Assembly (NCBI GenBank): GCA_944472135.2
Contig: OX235264.1
Span: forward strand, 86,748,319 to 86,812,318
Reading direction: 5' to 3'
DNA from: Trichobilharzia regenti
Lineage: Eukaryota; Platyhelminthes; Trematoda; Strigeidida; Schistosomatidae
Length of the DNA: 64,000 nucleotides
Below the pieces are notes generated by a model that was given only the letters and a program-made list of their open reading frames with translations, did not search any database and was not told where the DNA came from. Below, one piece after another: positions 55,608 to 64,000 of the stretch. The translations under genes and the position numbers were made by a program. The first letter of the stretch is position 1. The number at the start of each line of letters is the position of its first letter.

Positions 55608-56293
55608 AGATTGATTGACACTATATTTACTAGTTTCAGGATATCATCAAATTTTGGCTCGATACCCTCGTCCTCCATACGGGAGCTCATCTTCACCCAC
55701 TTCCTTTGCAGTCGAGTAGGTAGACGTCTTGCTATTACTTCTAGTATAAAACTCGAGTTGAGGTCACTAATGCAATTCATAGAAATCAAGGTATTCTTAT
55801 AAGTCATAAGGTTATATTAAAACTCAGTATGTGCCTTGGAGTCATCTCGAATTTGACTGCCATTACCTTTGATAGCTTCGTATACGTTCCTTACAATCAT
55901 CGAAGGTCTTCCAAACCTTTGACGTAATATGCTCATAGCCTCAGCGTATCCCTCATTAGGGGGCATGAGCTTACAGCACTGTATAGCTCTTGCAGAAATT
56001 TCAGTGCAATACCTCATAAAATACATTAACTGCATTTCATCATTTAATAAAAAACCACTTAACATGATTTCAGATTCCCTTACAAACTGTAAATAATCGG
56101 CCGGGTTTCCATCAAAACTGCGTGGTTCAAACATAGGGAGTTTGATGTTCCTATTATCCCTGAACGGCGAAACAGTAACATCAACCATGTCATGCTTAAC
56201 ATCAGACACATCGTTACAATTAACAGACAAGTCACAATGACTTACTTTCCTGTTTGCATCCAAGACACTCTGTCCCTTCTTTGACCCAGGCAT
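55604..56293 (-). pseudogene. Array unit 3 gag1
   Basis: Translation identical to unit 2 gag1; stop at 55817-55819. Confidence 0.85.
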
Positions 56294-56438
56294 TGTTGAA
56301 CTTGACCCAATTGCATAAACGTTCCAGATATTGCTTGTTCAAAGAGGACTTGACCGGCACCAGGAAAGATGAACGGTGACTATCCAAACTCTCACCAACT
56401 GTGTGAATCCGCCGGAATCTTTTTCTATCCTCAAAAAC

Positions 56439-56766
56439 TGTCAGTCTCGTCTCATTAACCGTTAATGCCCAGCTCTCGCTACGCTCGGGCCCACGCTGTT
56501 CCTTTGAGTCTCAGAAACGCTTAGTAATAACGGACGCAAAAACCAAAACACCGATCTGCTGCTTGTTATTTCTTTATTGTTACACCAATATATAAAAGGA
56601 ATAAACGAACTAAGCAAACTAAGGTTTCTGACGATGTTTCACTCTTCTTTCTGAACAGCGACCGATGAGACGATGACTGTCGTATTGATGCCTCCGCGAA
56701 AATCGGAGAAGTTGATTTTGAGCAAACAACCAGGAATTGATCGTTCAATTTTCAAATCCATTGACA
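56439..56766 (-). repeat. Array LTR 4
   Basis: Looks identical to array LTRs 2 and 3. Confidence 0.9.
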
Positions 56767-56888
56767 ACCAATGACAAATGACTGTTATCGGTTGATGAAG
56801 TTAGCGGCGGATCAGAAGCTGTTGTTGCTCGGCTTTCAGAAAATTGTCTACCTGCAAGACCACCACCACTGCCGTCTTTTACTATCAG

Positions 56889-57662
56889 CTAAGGCTTAGC
56901 ACTGGCATCTGATGATAGGTGGGCTACATGCTGATCAATCACAGTGACGGTCTGACAAGTATGCATGCCTTCTGCAACTGCATCTGCATTTATTTCTACT
57001 TCACGTTGTAGTTGTACAGGACCTTTATTTAACTTAGCAGTAGTAGGCATTCCCTCCATTTCATCATGATCAACCAAAGACAACTGTGAAGTATCATGAT
57101 CATTATCACGAGTATTCACTTTGCCGTCAACTTCATCATTTTCAAACTCTTTGTTAACAGCAGCAGACAATTTTGGTTCCTCCTCGCCAATCATGAAAGG
57201 TTTTATATCTTCACTCTGACTAGTAATACCTCGTAAACTTTTAGAGTCAGAACTGCACTCTGAAGCAATAACTCTATTCTGTGACACTCTATTCAACAAT
57301 GGCTTACCAGTTGCAACTACAGACTTCCTGACCAAACCGTTATCGTCACACAATTCGGAGTCAGGCCTGGGGTTTACATTTAGCTTATCACTGAACTTGC
57401 TCACCGGTTCACAGTTCACTTCTGTATGCACCTCTTGCACACGTGTAAAACACAACCGTGTTTGTCTTGTATCTTGTAACTTATCTGTTGACGATGTACT
57501 ACGAAACCTGTTACACTCACTAGATCTATATGCATTACTGGATATCATGGAGCCTTCTCGATATCCACCTCTCTGAGGCCCATTCGTCATCACTGATTCC
57601 GTTTTTCCCTCAGACTGCTCTATTCTAGGGGTGAGATTCAATATACTGGCAAATTTACTCAT
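56889..57662 (-). CDS. Array unit 4 gag2 (257 aa, truncated)
   Basis: Translation identical to unit 2 gag2. Confidence 0.8.
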   Translation of the reverse strand: MSKFASILNLTPRIEQSEGKTESVMTNGPQRGGYREGSMISSNAYRSSECNRFRSTSSTDKLQDTRQTRLCFTRVQEVHTEVNCEPVSKFSDKLNVNPRPDSELCDDNGLVRKSVVATGKPLLNRVSQNRVIASECSSDSKSLRGITSQSEDIKPFMIGEEEPKLSAAVNKEFENDEVDGKVNTRDNDHDTSQLSLVDHDEMEGMPTTAKLNKGPVQLQREVEINADAVAEGMHTCQTVTVIDQHVAHLSSDASAKP

Positions 57663-58348
57663 AGATTGATTGACACTATATTTACTAGTTTCAGGATATC
57701 ATCAAATTTTGGCTCGATACCCTCGTCCTCCATACGGGAGCTCATCTTCACCCACTTCCTTTGCAGTCGAGTAGGTAGACGTCTTGCTATTACTTCTAGT
57801 ATAAAACTCGAGTTGAGGTCACTAATGCAATTCATAGAAATCAAGGTATTCTTATAAGTCATAAGGTTATATTAAAACTCAGTATGTGCCTTGGAGTCAT
57901 CTCGAATTTGACTGCCATTACCTTTGATAGCTTCGTATACGTTCCTTACAATCATCGAAGGTCTTCCAAACCTTTGACGTAATATGCTCATAGCCTCAGC
58001 GTATCCCTCATTAGGGGGCATGAGCTTACAGCACTGTATAGCTCTTGCAGAAATTTCAGTGCAATACCTCATAAAATACATTAACTGCATTTCATCATTT
58101 AATAAAAAACCACTTAACATGATTTCAGATTCCCTTACAAACTGTAAATAATCGGCCGGGTTTCCATCAAAACTGCGTGGTTCAAACATAGGGAGTTTGA
58201 TGTTCCTATTATCCCTGAACGGCGAAACAGTAACATCAACCATGTCATGCTTAACATCAGACACATCGTTACAATTAACAGACAAGTCACAATGACTTAC
58301 TTTCCTGTTTGCATCCAAGACACTCTGTCCCTTCTTTGACCCAGGCAT
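57659..58348 (-). pseudogene. Array unit 4 gag1
   Basis: Translation identical to unit 2 gag1; stop at 57872-57874. Confidence 0.85.
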
Positions 58349-58493
58349 TGTTGAACTTGACCCAATTGCATAAACGTTCCAGATATTGCTTGTTCAAAGA
58401 GGACTTGACCGGCACCAGGAAAGATGAACGGTGACTATCCAAACTCTCACCAACTGTGTGAATCCGCCGGAATCTTTTTCTATCCTCAAAAAC

Positions 58494-58821
58494 TGTCAGT
58501 CTCGTCTCATTAACCGTTAATGCCCAGCTCTCGCTACGCTCGGGCCCACGCTGTTCCTTTGAGTTTCAGAAACGCTTAGTAATAACGGACGCAAAAACCA
58601 AAACACCGATCTGCTGCTTGTTATTTCTTTATTGTTACACCAATATATAAAAGGAATAAACGAACTAAGCAAACTAAGGTTTCTGACGATGTTTCACTCT
58701 TCTTTCTGAACAGCGACCGATGAGACGATGACTGTCGTATTGATGCCTCCGCGAAAATCGGAGAAGTTGATTTTGAGCAAACAACCAGGAATTGATCGTT
58801 CAATTTTCAAATCCATTGACA
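58494..58821 (-). repeat. Array LTR 5
   Basis: As LTRs 2-4 but with GAGTTTCAG at 58563, shared with array LTR 1. Confidence 0.9.
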
Positions 58822-58943
58822 ACCAATGACAAATGACTGTTATCGGTTGATGAAGTTAGCGGCGGATCAGAAGCTGTTGTTGCTCGGCTTTCAGAAAATT
58901 GTCTACCTGCAAGACCACCACCACTGCCGTCTTTTACTATCAG

Positions 58944-59717
58944 CTAAGGCTTAGCACTGGCATCTGATGATAGGTGGGCTACATGCTGATCAATCACAGT
59001 GACGGTCTGACAAGTATGCATGCCTTCTGCAACTGCATCTGCATTTATTTCTACTTCACGTTGTAGTTGTACAGGACCTTTATTTAACTTAGCAGTAGTA
59101 GGCATTCCCTCCATTTCATCATGATCAACCAAAGACAACTGTGAAGTATCATGATCATTATCACGAGTATTCACTTTGCCGTCAACTTCATCATTTTCAA
59201 ACTCTTTGTTAACAGCAGCAGACAATTTTGGTTCCTCCTCGCCAATCATGAAAGGTTTTATATCTTCACTCTGACTAGTAATACCTCGTAAACTTTTAGA
59301 GTCAGAACTGCACTCTGAAGCAATAACTCTATTCTGTGACACTCTATTCAACAATGGCTTACCAGTTGCAACTACAGACTTCCTGACCAAACCGTTATCG
59401 TCACACAATTCGGAGTCAGGCCTGGGGTTTACATTTAGCTTATCACTGAACTTGCTCACCGGTTCACAGTTCACTTCTGTATGCACCTCTTGCACACGTG
59501 TAAAACACAACCGTGTTTGTCTTGTATCTTGTAACTTATCTGTTGACGATGTACTACGAAACCTGTTACACTCACTAGATCTATATGCATTACTGGATAT
59601 CATGGAGCCTTCTCGATATCCACCTCTCTGAGGCCCATTCGTCATCACTGATTCCGTTTTTCCCTCAGACTGCTCTATTCTAGGGGTGAGATTCAATATA
59701 CTGGCAAATTTACTCAT
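58944..59717 (-). CDS. Array unit 5 gag2 (257 aa, truncated)
   Basis: Translation identical to unit 2 gag2. Confidence 0.8.
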   Translation of the reverse strand: MSKFASILNLTPRIEQSEGKTESVMTNGPQRGGYREGSMISSNAYRSSECNRFRSTSSTDKLQDTRQTRLCFTRVQEVHTEVNCEPVSKFSDKLNVNPRPDSELCDDNGLVRKSVVATGKPLLNRVSQNRVIASECSSDSKSLRGITSQSEDIKPFMIGEEEPKLSAAVNKEFENDEVDGKVNTRDNDHDTSQLSLVDHDEMEGMPTTAKLNKGPVQLQREVEINADAVAEGMHTCQTVTVIDQHVAHLSSDASAKP

Positions 59718-60403
59718 AGATTGATTGACACTATATTTACTAGTTTCAGGATATCATCAAATTTTGGCTCGATACCCTCGTCCTCCATACGGGAGCTCAT
59801 CTTCACCCACTTCCTTTGCAGTCGAGTAGGTAGACGTCTTGCTATTACTTCTAGTATAAAACTCGAGTTGAGGTCACTAATGCAATTCATAGAAATCAAG
59901 GTATTCTTATAAGTCATAAGGTTATATTAAAACTCAGTATGTGCCTTGGAGTCATCTCGAATTTGACTGCCATTACCTTTGATAGCTTCGTATACGTTCC
60001 TTACAATCATCGAAGGTCTTCCAAACCTTTGACGTAATATGCTCATAGCCTCAGCGTATCCCTCATTAGGGGGCATGAGCTTACAGCACTGTATAGCTCT
60101 TGCAGAAATTTCAGTGCAATACCTCATAAAATACATTAACTGCATTTCATCATTTAATAAAAAACCACTTAACATGATTTCAGATTCCCTTACAAACTGT
60201 AAATAATCGGCCGGGTTTCCATCAAAACTGCGTGGTTCAAACATAGGGAGTTTGATGTTCCTATTATCCCTGAACGGCGAAACAGTAACATCAACCATGT
60301 CATGCTTAACATCAGACACATCGTTACAATTAACAGACAAGTCACAATGACTTACTTTCCTGTTTGCATCCAAGACACTCTGTCCCTTCTTTGACCCAGG
60401 CAT
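59714..60403 (-). pseudogene. Array unit 5 gag1
   Basis: Translation identical to unit 2 gag1. Its leader differs slightly (AAACTTTCACC, CTACCGTCAGAAACTG) and matches the leader of copy D. Confidence 0.85.
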
Positions 60404-60548
60404 TGTTGAACTTGACCCAATTGCATAAACGTTCCAGATATTGCTTGTTCAAAGAGGACTTGACCGGCACCAGGAAAGATGAACGGTGACTATCCAAACT
60501 TTCACCAACTGTGTGAATCCGCCAGAATCTTTTTCTACCGTCAGAAAC

Positions 60549-60905
60549 TGTCAGTCACGTCTCGTAAACCGTCAATGCCCAGCTCTTGCTACGCTCGGGC
60601 TCACGCTGTTCCTTGAAGTTTTCAGATACGCTTAGTATTAACGGACGAAAAAACCAAAAGACTAATTGAGGACTCGTGGATACTTTATTGTTACACCAAC
60701 ATATAAAAATTATATTGAACTAAGTTGTGTTAACAAATATTACAATAATAAATCATAATAATACTTCTGACGATGATTTACTCTTCTTTCTGAACAGCGA
60801 CCGATGAGACGATGATTGTCGTATTGATGCCTCCGCGAAAATTGGGGAAGTTGGTTTTGAGCAAACAACCATGAATTGATCGTTCAATCTTCAACTACAT
60901 TGAGA
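60549..60905 (-). repeat. BEL copy C 5' LTR
   Basis: 357 bp, partner of 40471-40827. Its outer end is CTACATTGAGA, one base off the usual TTGACA, followed by GCTGA. Confidence 0.85.
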
Positions 60906-60910
60906 GCTGA

Positions 60911-61320
60911 TGAAAGACAGTGTCAACCGAGCGACGAGCAAATTCGCCAGCACTTTGCATTCTGAGGTAGAGGAACTGATGAATATAAACAAAGCATTTG
61001 TAGGGGAGGCTGAAGGCGCAACAAGAAAGGATGAGTTTATTGTTTGCTGTAACACGCGTCAATTGAGTGATTGCAATCGCTTCGTTGCTATGTACCCCAC
61101 ATAAAGGTTAAAAATAGAAAAACATAAGCGGTCGTTTTTCATTTGTTAAAAGATGGGGCAAACTAAGTTATACTGTACGGCAACAGACAAGGGAAGTAGT
61201 GGTTCAACCGATGTGCACCCACTTCTGAGGACAGTAAACGAACCGGGGAATTCGATTAATTGTAATAGTACCTCTAGACCCCTTGACATCCCACAAGTTT
61301 TCTGAGGGGTATTACAGGTT
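60911..61320 (+). pseudogene. Old BEL gag, C-terminal part
   Basis: Plus strand from 60910 reads MKDSVNRATSKFASTLHS, related to the gag2 start of copies A-D, then a cysteine-histidine region (FIVCCNTRQLSDCNRFVAM) of the BEL gag type. Several stops follow. Confidence 0.7.
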
Positions 61321-61874
61321 AAGGTGAAAGGACCCAAATATTCGCTAGAGACTTATGCACTGTTGGATAATGGTTCAGACGTTATATTGATAGATGCTAA
61401 GCTGGGTGGCTGCCTGGGTATTAAGGGCCCAAAGCAATCCTTGGTTGTAAATACTTTCAATTCTTCGAAATCGGTAGTATGTGAACCAGTGTCATTTCAG
61501 TTAGAATCCTTGACTACTGGGGAAACCGTTGAAGTAGGTGCTGCTTACACTACTTCCAGTATGAAACTCGGCGGGCTATAGTACCTAGTCGTAAAGCAGT
61601 TGTCAGTAAGCCACACCTGTGTGACATACCGTTTCCAACACTGCAAGATGGTAGAGTAAATATACTCATTGGATGTGGTGTGCCAGAAGCTCACAATGTA
61701 ATAGAAGAGAGATTATGAGGCAGAGGTGATCTATTCACGACGAAAACAGCACTGGGATGGACCGTGAGAGGACAATATACCCACGGTCCACATGTCATCA
61801 TTGGTTGCAAACATTGGGGACAAACTGGAGACTATGATTAGAAATATGTATGAAAATGAGTTTTGTAACGGTGG
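61321..61874 (+). pseudogene. Old BEL aspartic protease and A17 peptidase region
   Basis: 61324-61581 contains YALLDNGSDVILIDAKL, the BEL protease active-site block (D-N-G-S here). The following frame reads SKPHLCDIPFPTLQDGRVNI, LIGCGVPEAHNVIEERL and, after a stop, TALGWTVRGQ, the Pao/BEL A17 peptidase motifs that precede RT. It is cut off at 61874. Nothing equivalent exists in copies A-D. Confidence 0.85.
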
Positions 61875-62031
61875 TGTTAGCCAATTCTCATAAACTGCCT
61901 ATGTCCAGCTCTTGCTACACTGGACTTCGCGCTGTCCTTCGATGACTTGCAGAAACGCTTTGTATTAACCAACGCGAAAACCACAACACTGTTAGGCGAC
62001 TCAAGAATACTTTATCCTTACGCCAACATAA
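61875..62031 (-). repeat. Diverged BEL LTR fragment
   Basis: TGTTAGCCAATTCTCATAAAC...GCTCTTGCTAC...ACGCCAACATA matches the outer half of the BEL LTRs with many changes, then stops. Confidence 0.7.
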
Positions 62032-62373
62032 TTTTATTACGCCTAAACACAAATCTGGCGCGAAAACTGAAGTCAGTAACCACAGGCCGATCAATATCAC
62101 ACCTATAGCATTCAGAATTATGGAGGGACTAGTTAAAGATAACCTAATCAAACATATGCTTCGCTGCAATATTATAAGTCCGAACCAACATGGATTCCTG
62201 AAATCCAGATCATGTTTAACATGTAACCTAGACTTCTTCAATTTTGTGACCAGCAGTCGTGACAGACGGCAACTAGTATTTGTCATCTATTTTGACATTT
62301 CTAAATCATTTGACCGTGTTGACAATTTACTGCTAACAAATAAGCTGAACTCCTTAGGAACACGTGACCCATT
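62032..62373 (+). pseudogene. CR1-clade RT fragment
   Basis: Plus strand encodes NHRPINITPIAFRIMEGLV, NQHGFLKSRSCLTCNLDFF and FVIYFDISKSFDRVDNLLL, clearly related to ORF2 at 46581-49406 but diverged. It is cut by the LTR of copy D. Confidence 0.85.
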
Positions 62374-62742
62374 TGTCAACGTAGTTGAAGATTGAACGAT
62401 CAATTCATGTTTGTTTGCTCAAAATCAACTTCCCCAATTTTCAGGGAGGCATAAATCAGCCAGTCATCGTCTCATCGGTTGCTGTTCAGAAAGAAGTCAG
62501 GCCAAAACTATCAGAAGTAATATTGTGATTTAATATTGTAATATTTGTTCACTGACCTTAGTTAAAACTTAATTTTACAGCTGCCTATATGTTTGTGTTA
62601 CAATAAAGAATTCTCGATTAGCCAATCGGTGTTTTGGATTTGCGTCCGTTATTACTAAGCTTTTCTGAGGAACTTCAAGGAACAGCGTGAGTCCGAGCGT
62701 AGCAAGAGCTGGGCATTGACGGTTTACGAGACGTGGCTGACA
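62374..62742 (+). repeat. BEL copy D 5' LTR (369 bp)
   Basis: TGTCAACGTAG...GTGGCTGACA. Unlike the array LTRs it keeps the full-length central part. Confidence 0.85.
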
Positions 62743-62887
62743 GTTTCTGACGGTAGAAAAAGATTCTGGCGGATTCACACAGTTGGTGAAAGTTTGGATA
62801 GTCACCGTTCATCTTTCCTGGTGCCGGTCAAGTCCTCTTTGAACAAGCAATATCTGGAACGTTTATGCAATTGGGTCAAGTTCAACA

Positions 62888-63577
62888 ATGCCTGGGTCAA
62901 AGAAGGGACAGAGTGTCTTGGATGCAAACAGGAAAGTAAGTCATTGTGACTTGTCTGTTAATTGTAACGATGTGTCTGATGTTAAGCATGACATGGTTGA
63001 TGTTACTGTTTCGCCGTTCAGGGATAATAGGAACATCAAACTCCCTATGTTTGAACCACGCAGTTTTGATGGAAACCCGGCCGATTATTTACAGTTTGTA
63101 AGGGAATCTGAAATCATGTTAAGTGGTTTTTTATTAAATGATGAAATGCAGTTAATGTATTTTATGAGGTATCGCACTGAAATTTCTGCAAGAGCTATAC
63201 AGTGCTGTAAGCTCATGCCCCCTAATGAGGGATACGCTGAGGCTATGAGCATATTACGTCAAAGGTTTGGAAGACCTTCGATGATTGTAAGGAACGTATA
63301 CGAAGCTATCAAAGGTAATGGCAGTCAAATTCGAGATGACTCCAAGGCACATACTGAGTTTTAATATAACCTTATGACTTATAAGAATACCTTGATTTCT
63401 ATGAATTGCATTAGTGACCTCAACTCGAGTTTTATACTAGAAGTAATAGCAAGACGTCTACCTACTCGACTGCAAAGGAAGTGGGTGAAGATGAGCTCCC
63501 GTATGGAGGACGAGGGTATCGAGCCAAAATTTGATGATATCCTGAAACTAGTAAATATAGTGTCAATCAATCTATGA
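62888..63577 (+). pseudogene. BEL copy D gag1
   Basis: Stop TAA at 63362-63364. It differs from the array version by RYRTEIS for RYCTEIS. Confidence 0.85.
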
Positions 63578-64000
63578 GTAAATTTGCCAGTATATTGAAT
63601 CTCACCCCTAGAATAGAGCAGTCTGAGGGAAAAACGGAATCAGTGATGACGAATGGGCCTCAGAGAGGTGGATATCGAGAAGGCTCCATGATATCCAGTA
63701 ATGCATATAGATCTAGTGAGTGTAACAGGTTTCGTAGTACATCGTCAACAGATAAGTTACAAGATACAAGACAAACACGGTTGTGTTTTACACGTGTGCA
63801 AGAGGTGCATACAGAAGTGAACTGTGAACCGGTGAGCAAGTTCAGTGATAAGCTAAATGTAAACCCCAGGCCTGACTCCGAATTGTGTGACGATAACGGT
63901 TTGGTCAGGAAGTCTGTAGTTGCAACTGGTAAGCCATTGTTGAATAGAGTGTCACAGAATAGAGTTATTGCTTCAGAGTGCAGTTCTGACTCTAAAAGTT
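63574..64000 (+). CDS. BEL copy D gag2 (partial)
   Basis: ATG at 63574 overlaps the gag1 stop by ATGA. Open to the window edge through CFTRVQEVHTEVNC. Confidence 0.8.
   Translation, partial: MSKFASILNLTPRIEQSEGKTESVMTNGPQRGGYREGSMISSNAYRSSECNRFRSTSSTDKLQDTRQTRLCFTRVQEVHTEVNCEPVSKFSDKLNVNPRPDSELCDDNGLVRKSVVATGKPLLNRVSQNRVIASECSSDSKS

Larger units (their letters stand above)
44079..60548 (-). repeat. Tandem array of five 2055-bp LTR-gag units
   Basis: LTR starts at 44079, 52329, 54384, 56439, 58494 and 60549 are 2055 bp apart, apart from the first interval, which is 2055 plus the 6195-bp insertion. Each unit is a 328-bp LTR, gag2, gag1 and leader. The 3' non-coding region and transmembrane segment are deleted: the LTR end CCATTGACA joins directly to ACCAATGACAAATGACTG of the gag2 end. 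Units look almost identical; one difference seen is GAGTCTCAG at 52398, 54453 and 56508 against GAGTTTCAG at 44148 and 58563. Confidence 0.95.
40471..60905 (-). mobile_element. BEL copy C with internal tandem array
   Basis: Outer LTRs 40471-40827 and 60549-60905 share a subtype seen nowhere else in the window (AAAAGAC, AATTGAGGACTCGTGGATACTTTA) and are flanked by GCTGG/GCTGA. Between them lie one full-plan pol-less unit (40828-44078) and five 2055-bp LTR-gag units (44079-60548), one carrying a 6.2-kb CR1-clade insertion. The five inner LTRs are of a different, 328-bp subtype. Confidence 0.8.
39349..61874 (+). mobile_element. Old autonomous-type BEL/Pao element, split by copy C
   Basis: LTR 39349-39678, gag 39814-40470, then copy C and its array (40471-60905), then the gag end, protease and A17 peptidase relics to 61874, where another LTR fragment cuts it off. 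The target duplication of copy C (GCTGG at 40466-40470, GCTGA at 60906-60910) supports that the two halves were once continuous. Its gag is clearly related to gag of copies A-D, so it stands for the pol-bearing relatives of that family. Confidence 0.75.
62374..64000 (+). mobile_element. BEL copy D, 5' part (runs off the right edge)
   Basis: LTR 62374-62742, leader 62743-62887, gag1, then gag2. It shares with the array the TAA in gag1 and the CFTRVQEVH change, so it is of the same sublineage in opposite orientation. Confidence 0.9.

Noticed and set aside
44079..60548. Array as an ordinary satellite
   Set aside because: Each unit contains a recognisable LTR and gag genes, so it derives from a retroelement.

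Overview
The window looks like eukaryotic, AT-rich, transposon-dense DNA from a blood fluke (Schistosoma or a close trematode). The organism is inferred, not proven: the mix of an SR2-like RTE element, CR1-clade elements, Penelope-like elements with GIY-YIG ends, a Merlin DNA transposon, BEL/Pao LTR elements and a tRNA-derived SINE carrying a hammerhead-like core is typical of schistosome genomes. One host gene can be assembled with confidence: a five-exon minus-strand gene (12970-18768) for the exosome ring subunit MTR3/EXOSC6. Two weak plus-strand exon candidates lie near 35253 and 38870.

Layout. 1-2759: 5' half of a minus-strand Ty3/gypsy element (LTR, gag-pro, RT, RNase H start) running off the left edge. 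2760-8270: mostly non-coding, with three copies of a ~311-bp LTR-like repeat and a Penelope relic. 8276-10179: internally deleted gypsy element with both LTRs and a GTAAC target duplication. 10286-12459: SINE, Penelope relic, tRNA-Gly-like sequence, one more LTR-like repeat. 12970-18768: EXOSC6, whose 5-kb last intron holds an RTE copy that itself holds a SINE. 18829-21160: CR1-clade copy ending about 60 bp upstream of the EXOSC6 start codon. 21170-26885: Penelope relic interrupted by BEL copy A. 28377-28732: solo BEL LTR. 29560-29760: hammerhead-type SINE. 30680-31781: Merlin. 31845-35102: BEL copy B with a solo LTR nested in it. 35253-39348: broken CR1 pieces and possible host exons. 39349-61874: an old plus-strand BEL element with gag, protease and A17 peptidase relics, split by BEL copy C (40471-60905). 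62374-64000: BEL copy D on the plus strand, leaving the window.

The most unusual system is the BEL/Pao family of copies A-D. Copies A and C are delimited by LTRs and carry a leader, gag1, gag2 overlapping gag1 by ATGA, a C-terminal transmembrane segment and a ~1.15-kb repeat-bearing 3' non-coding region, but no protease, reverse transcriptase or integrase. Copy A has perfect 5-bp target duplications, so this pol-less structure was itself mobile and presumably used enzymes supplied in trans. Inside copy C the gag part has expanded into a tandem array of five near-identical 2055-bp LTR-gag units, one of which was then hit by a 6.2-kb CR1-clade element whose two ORFs are both open.
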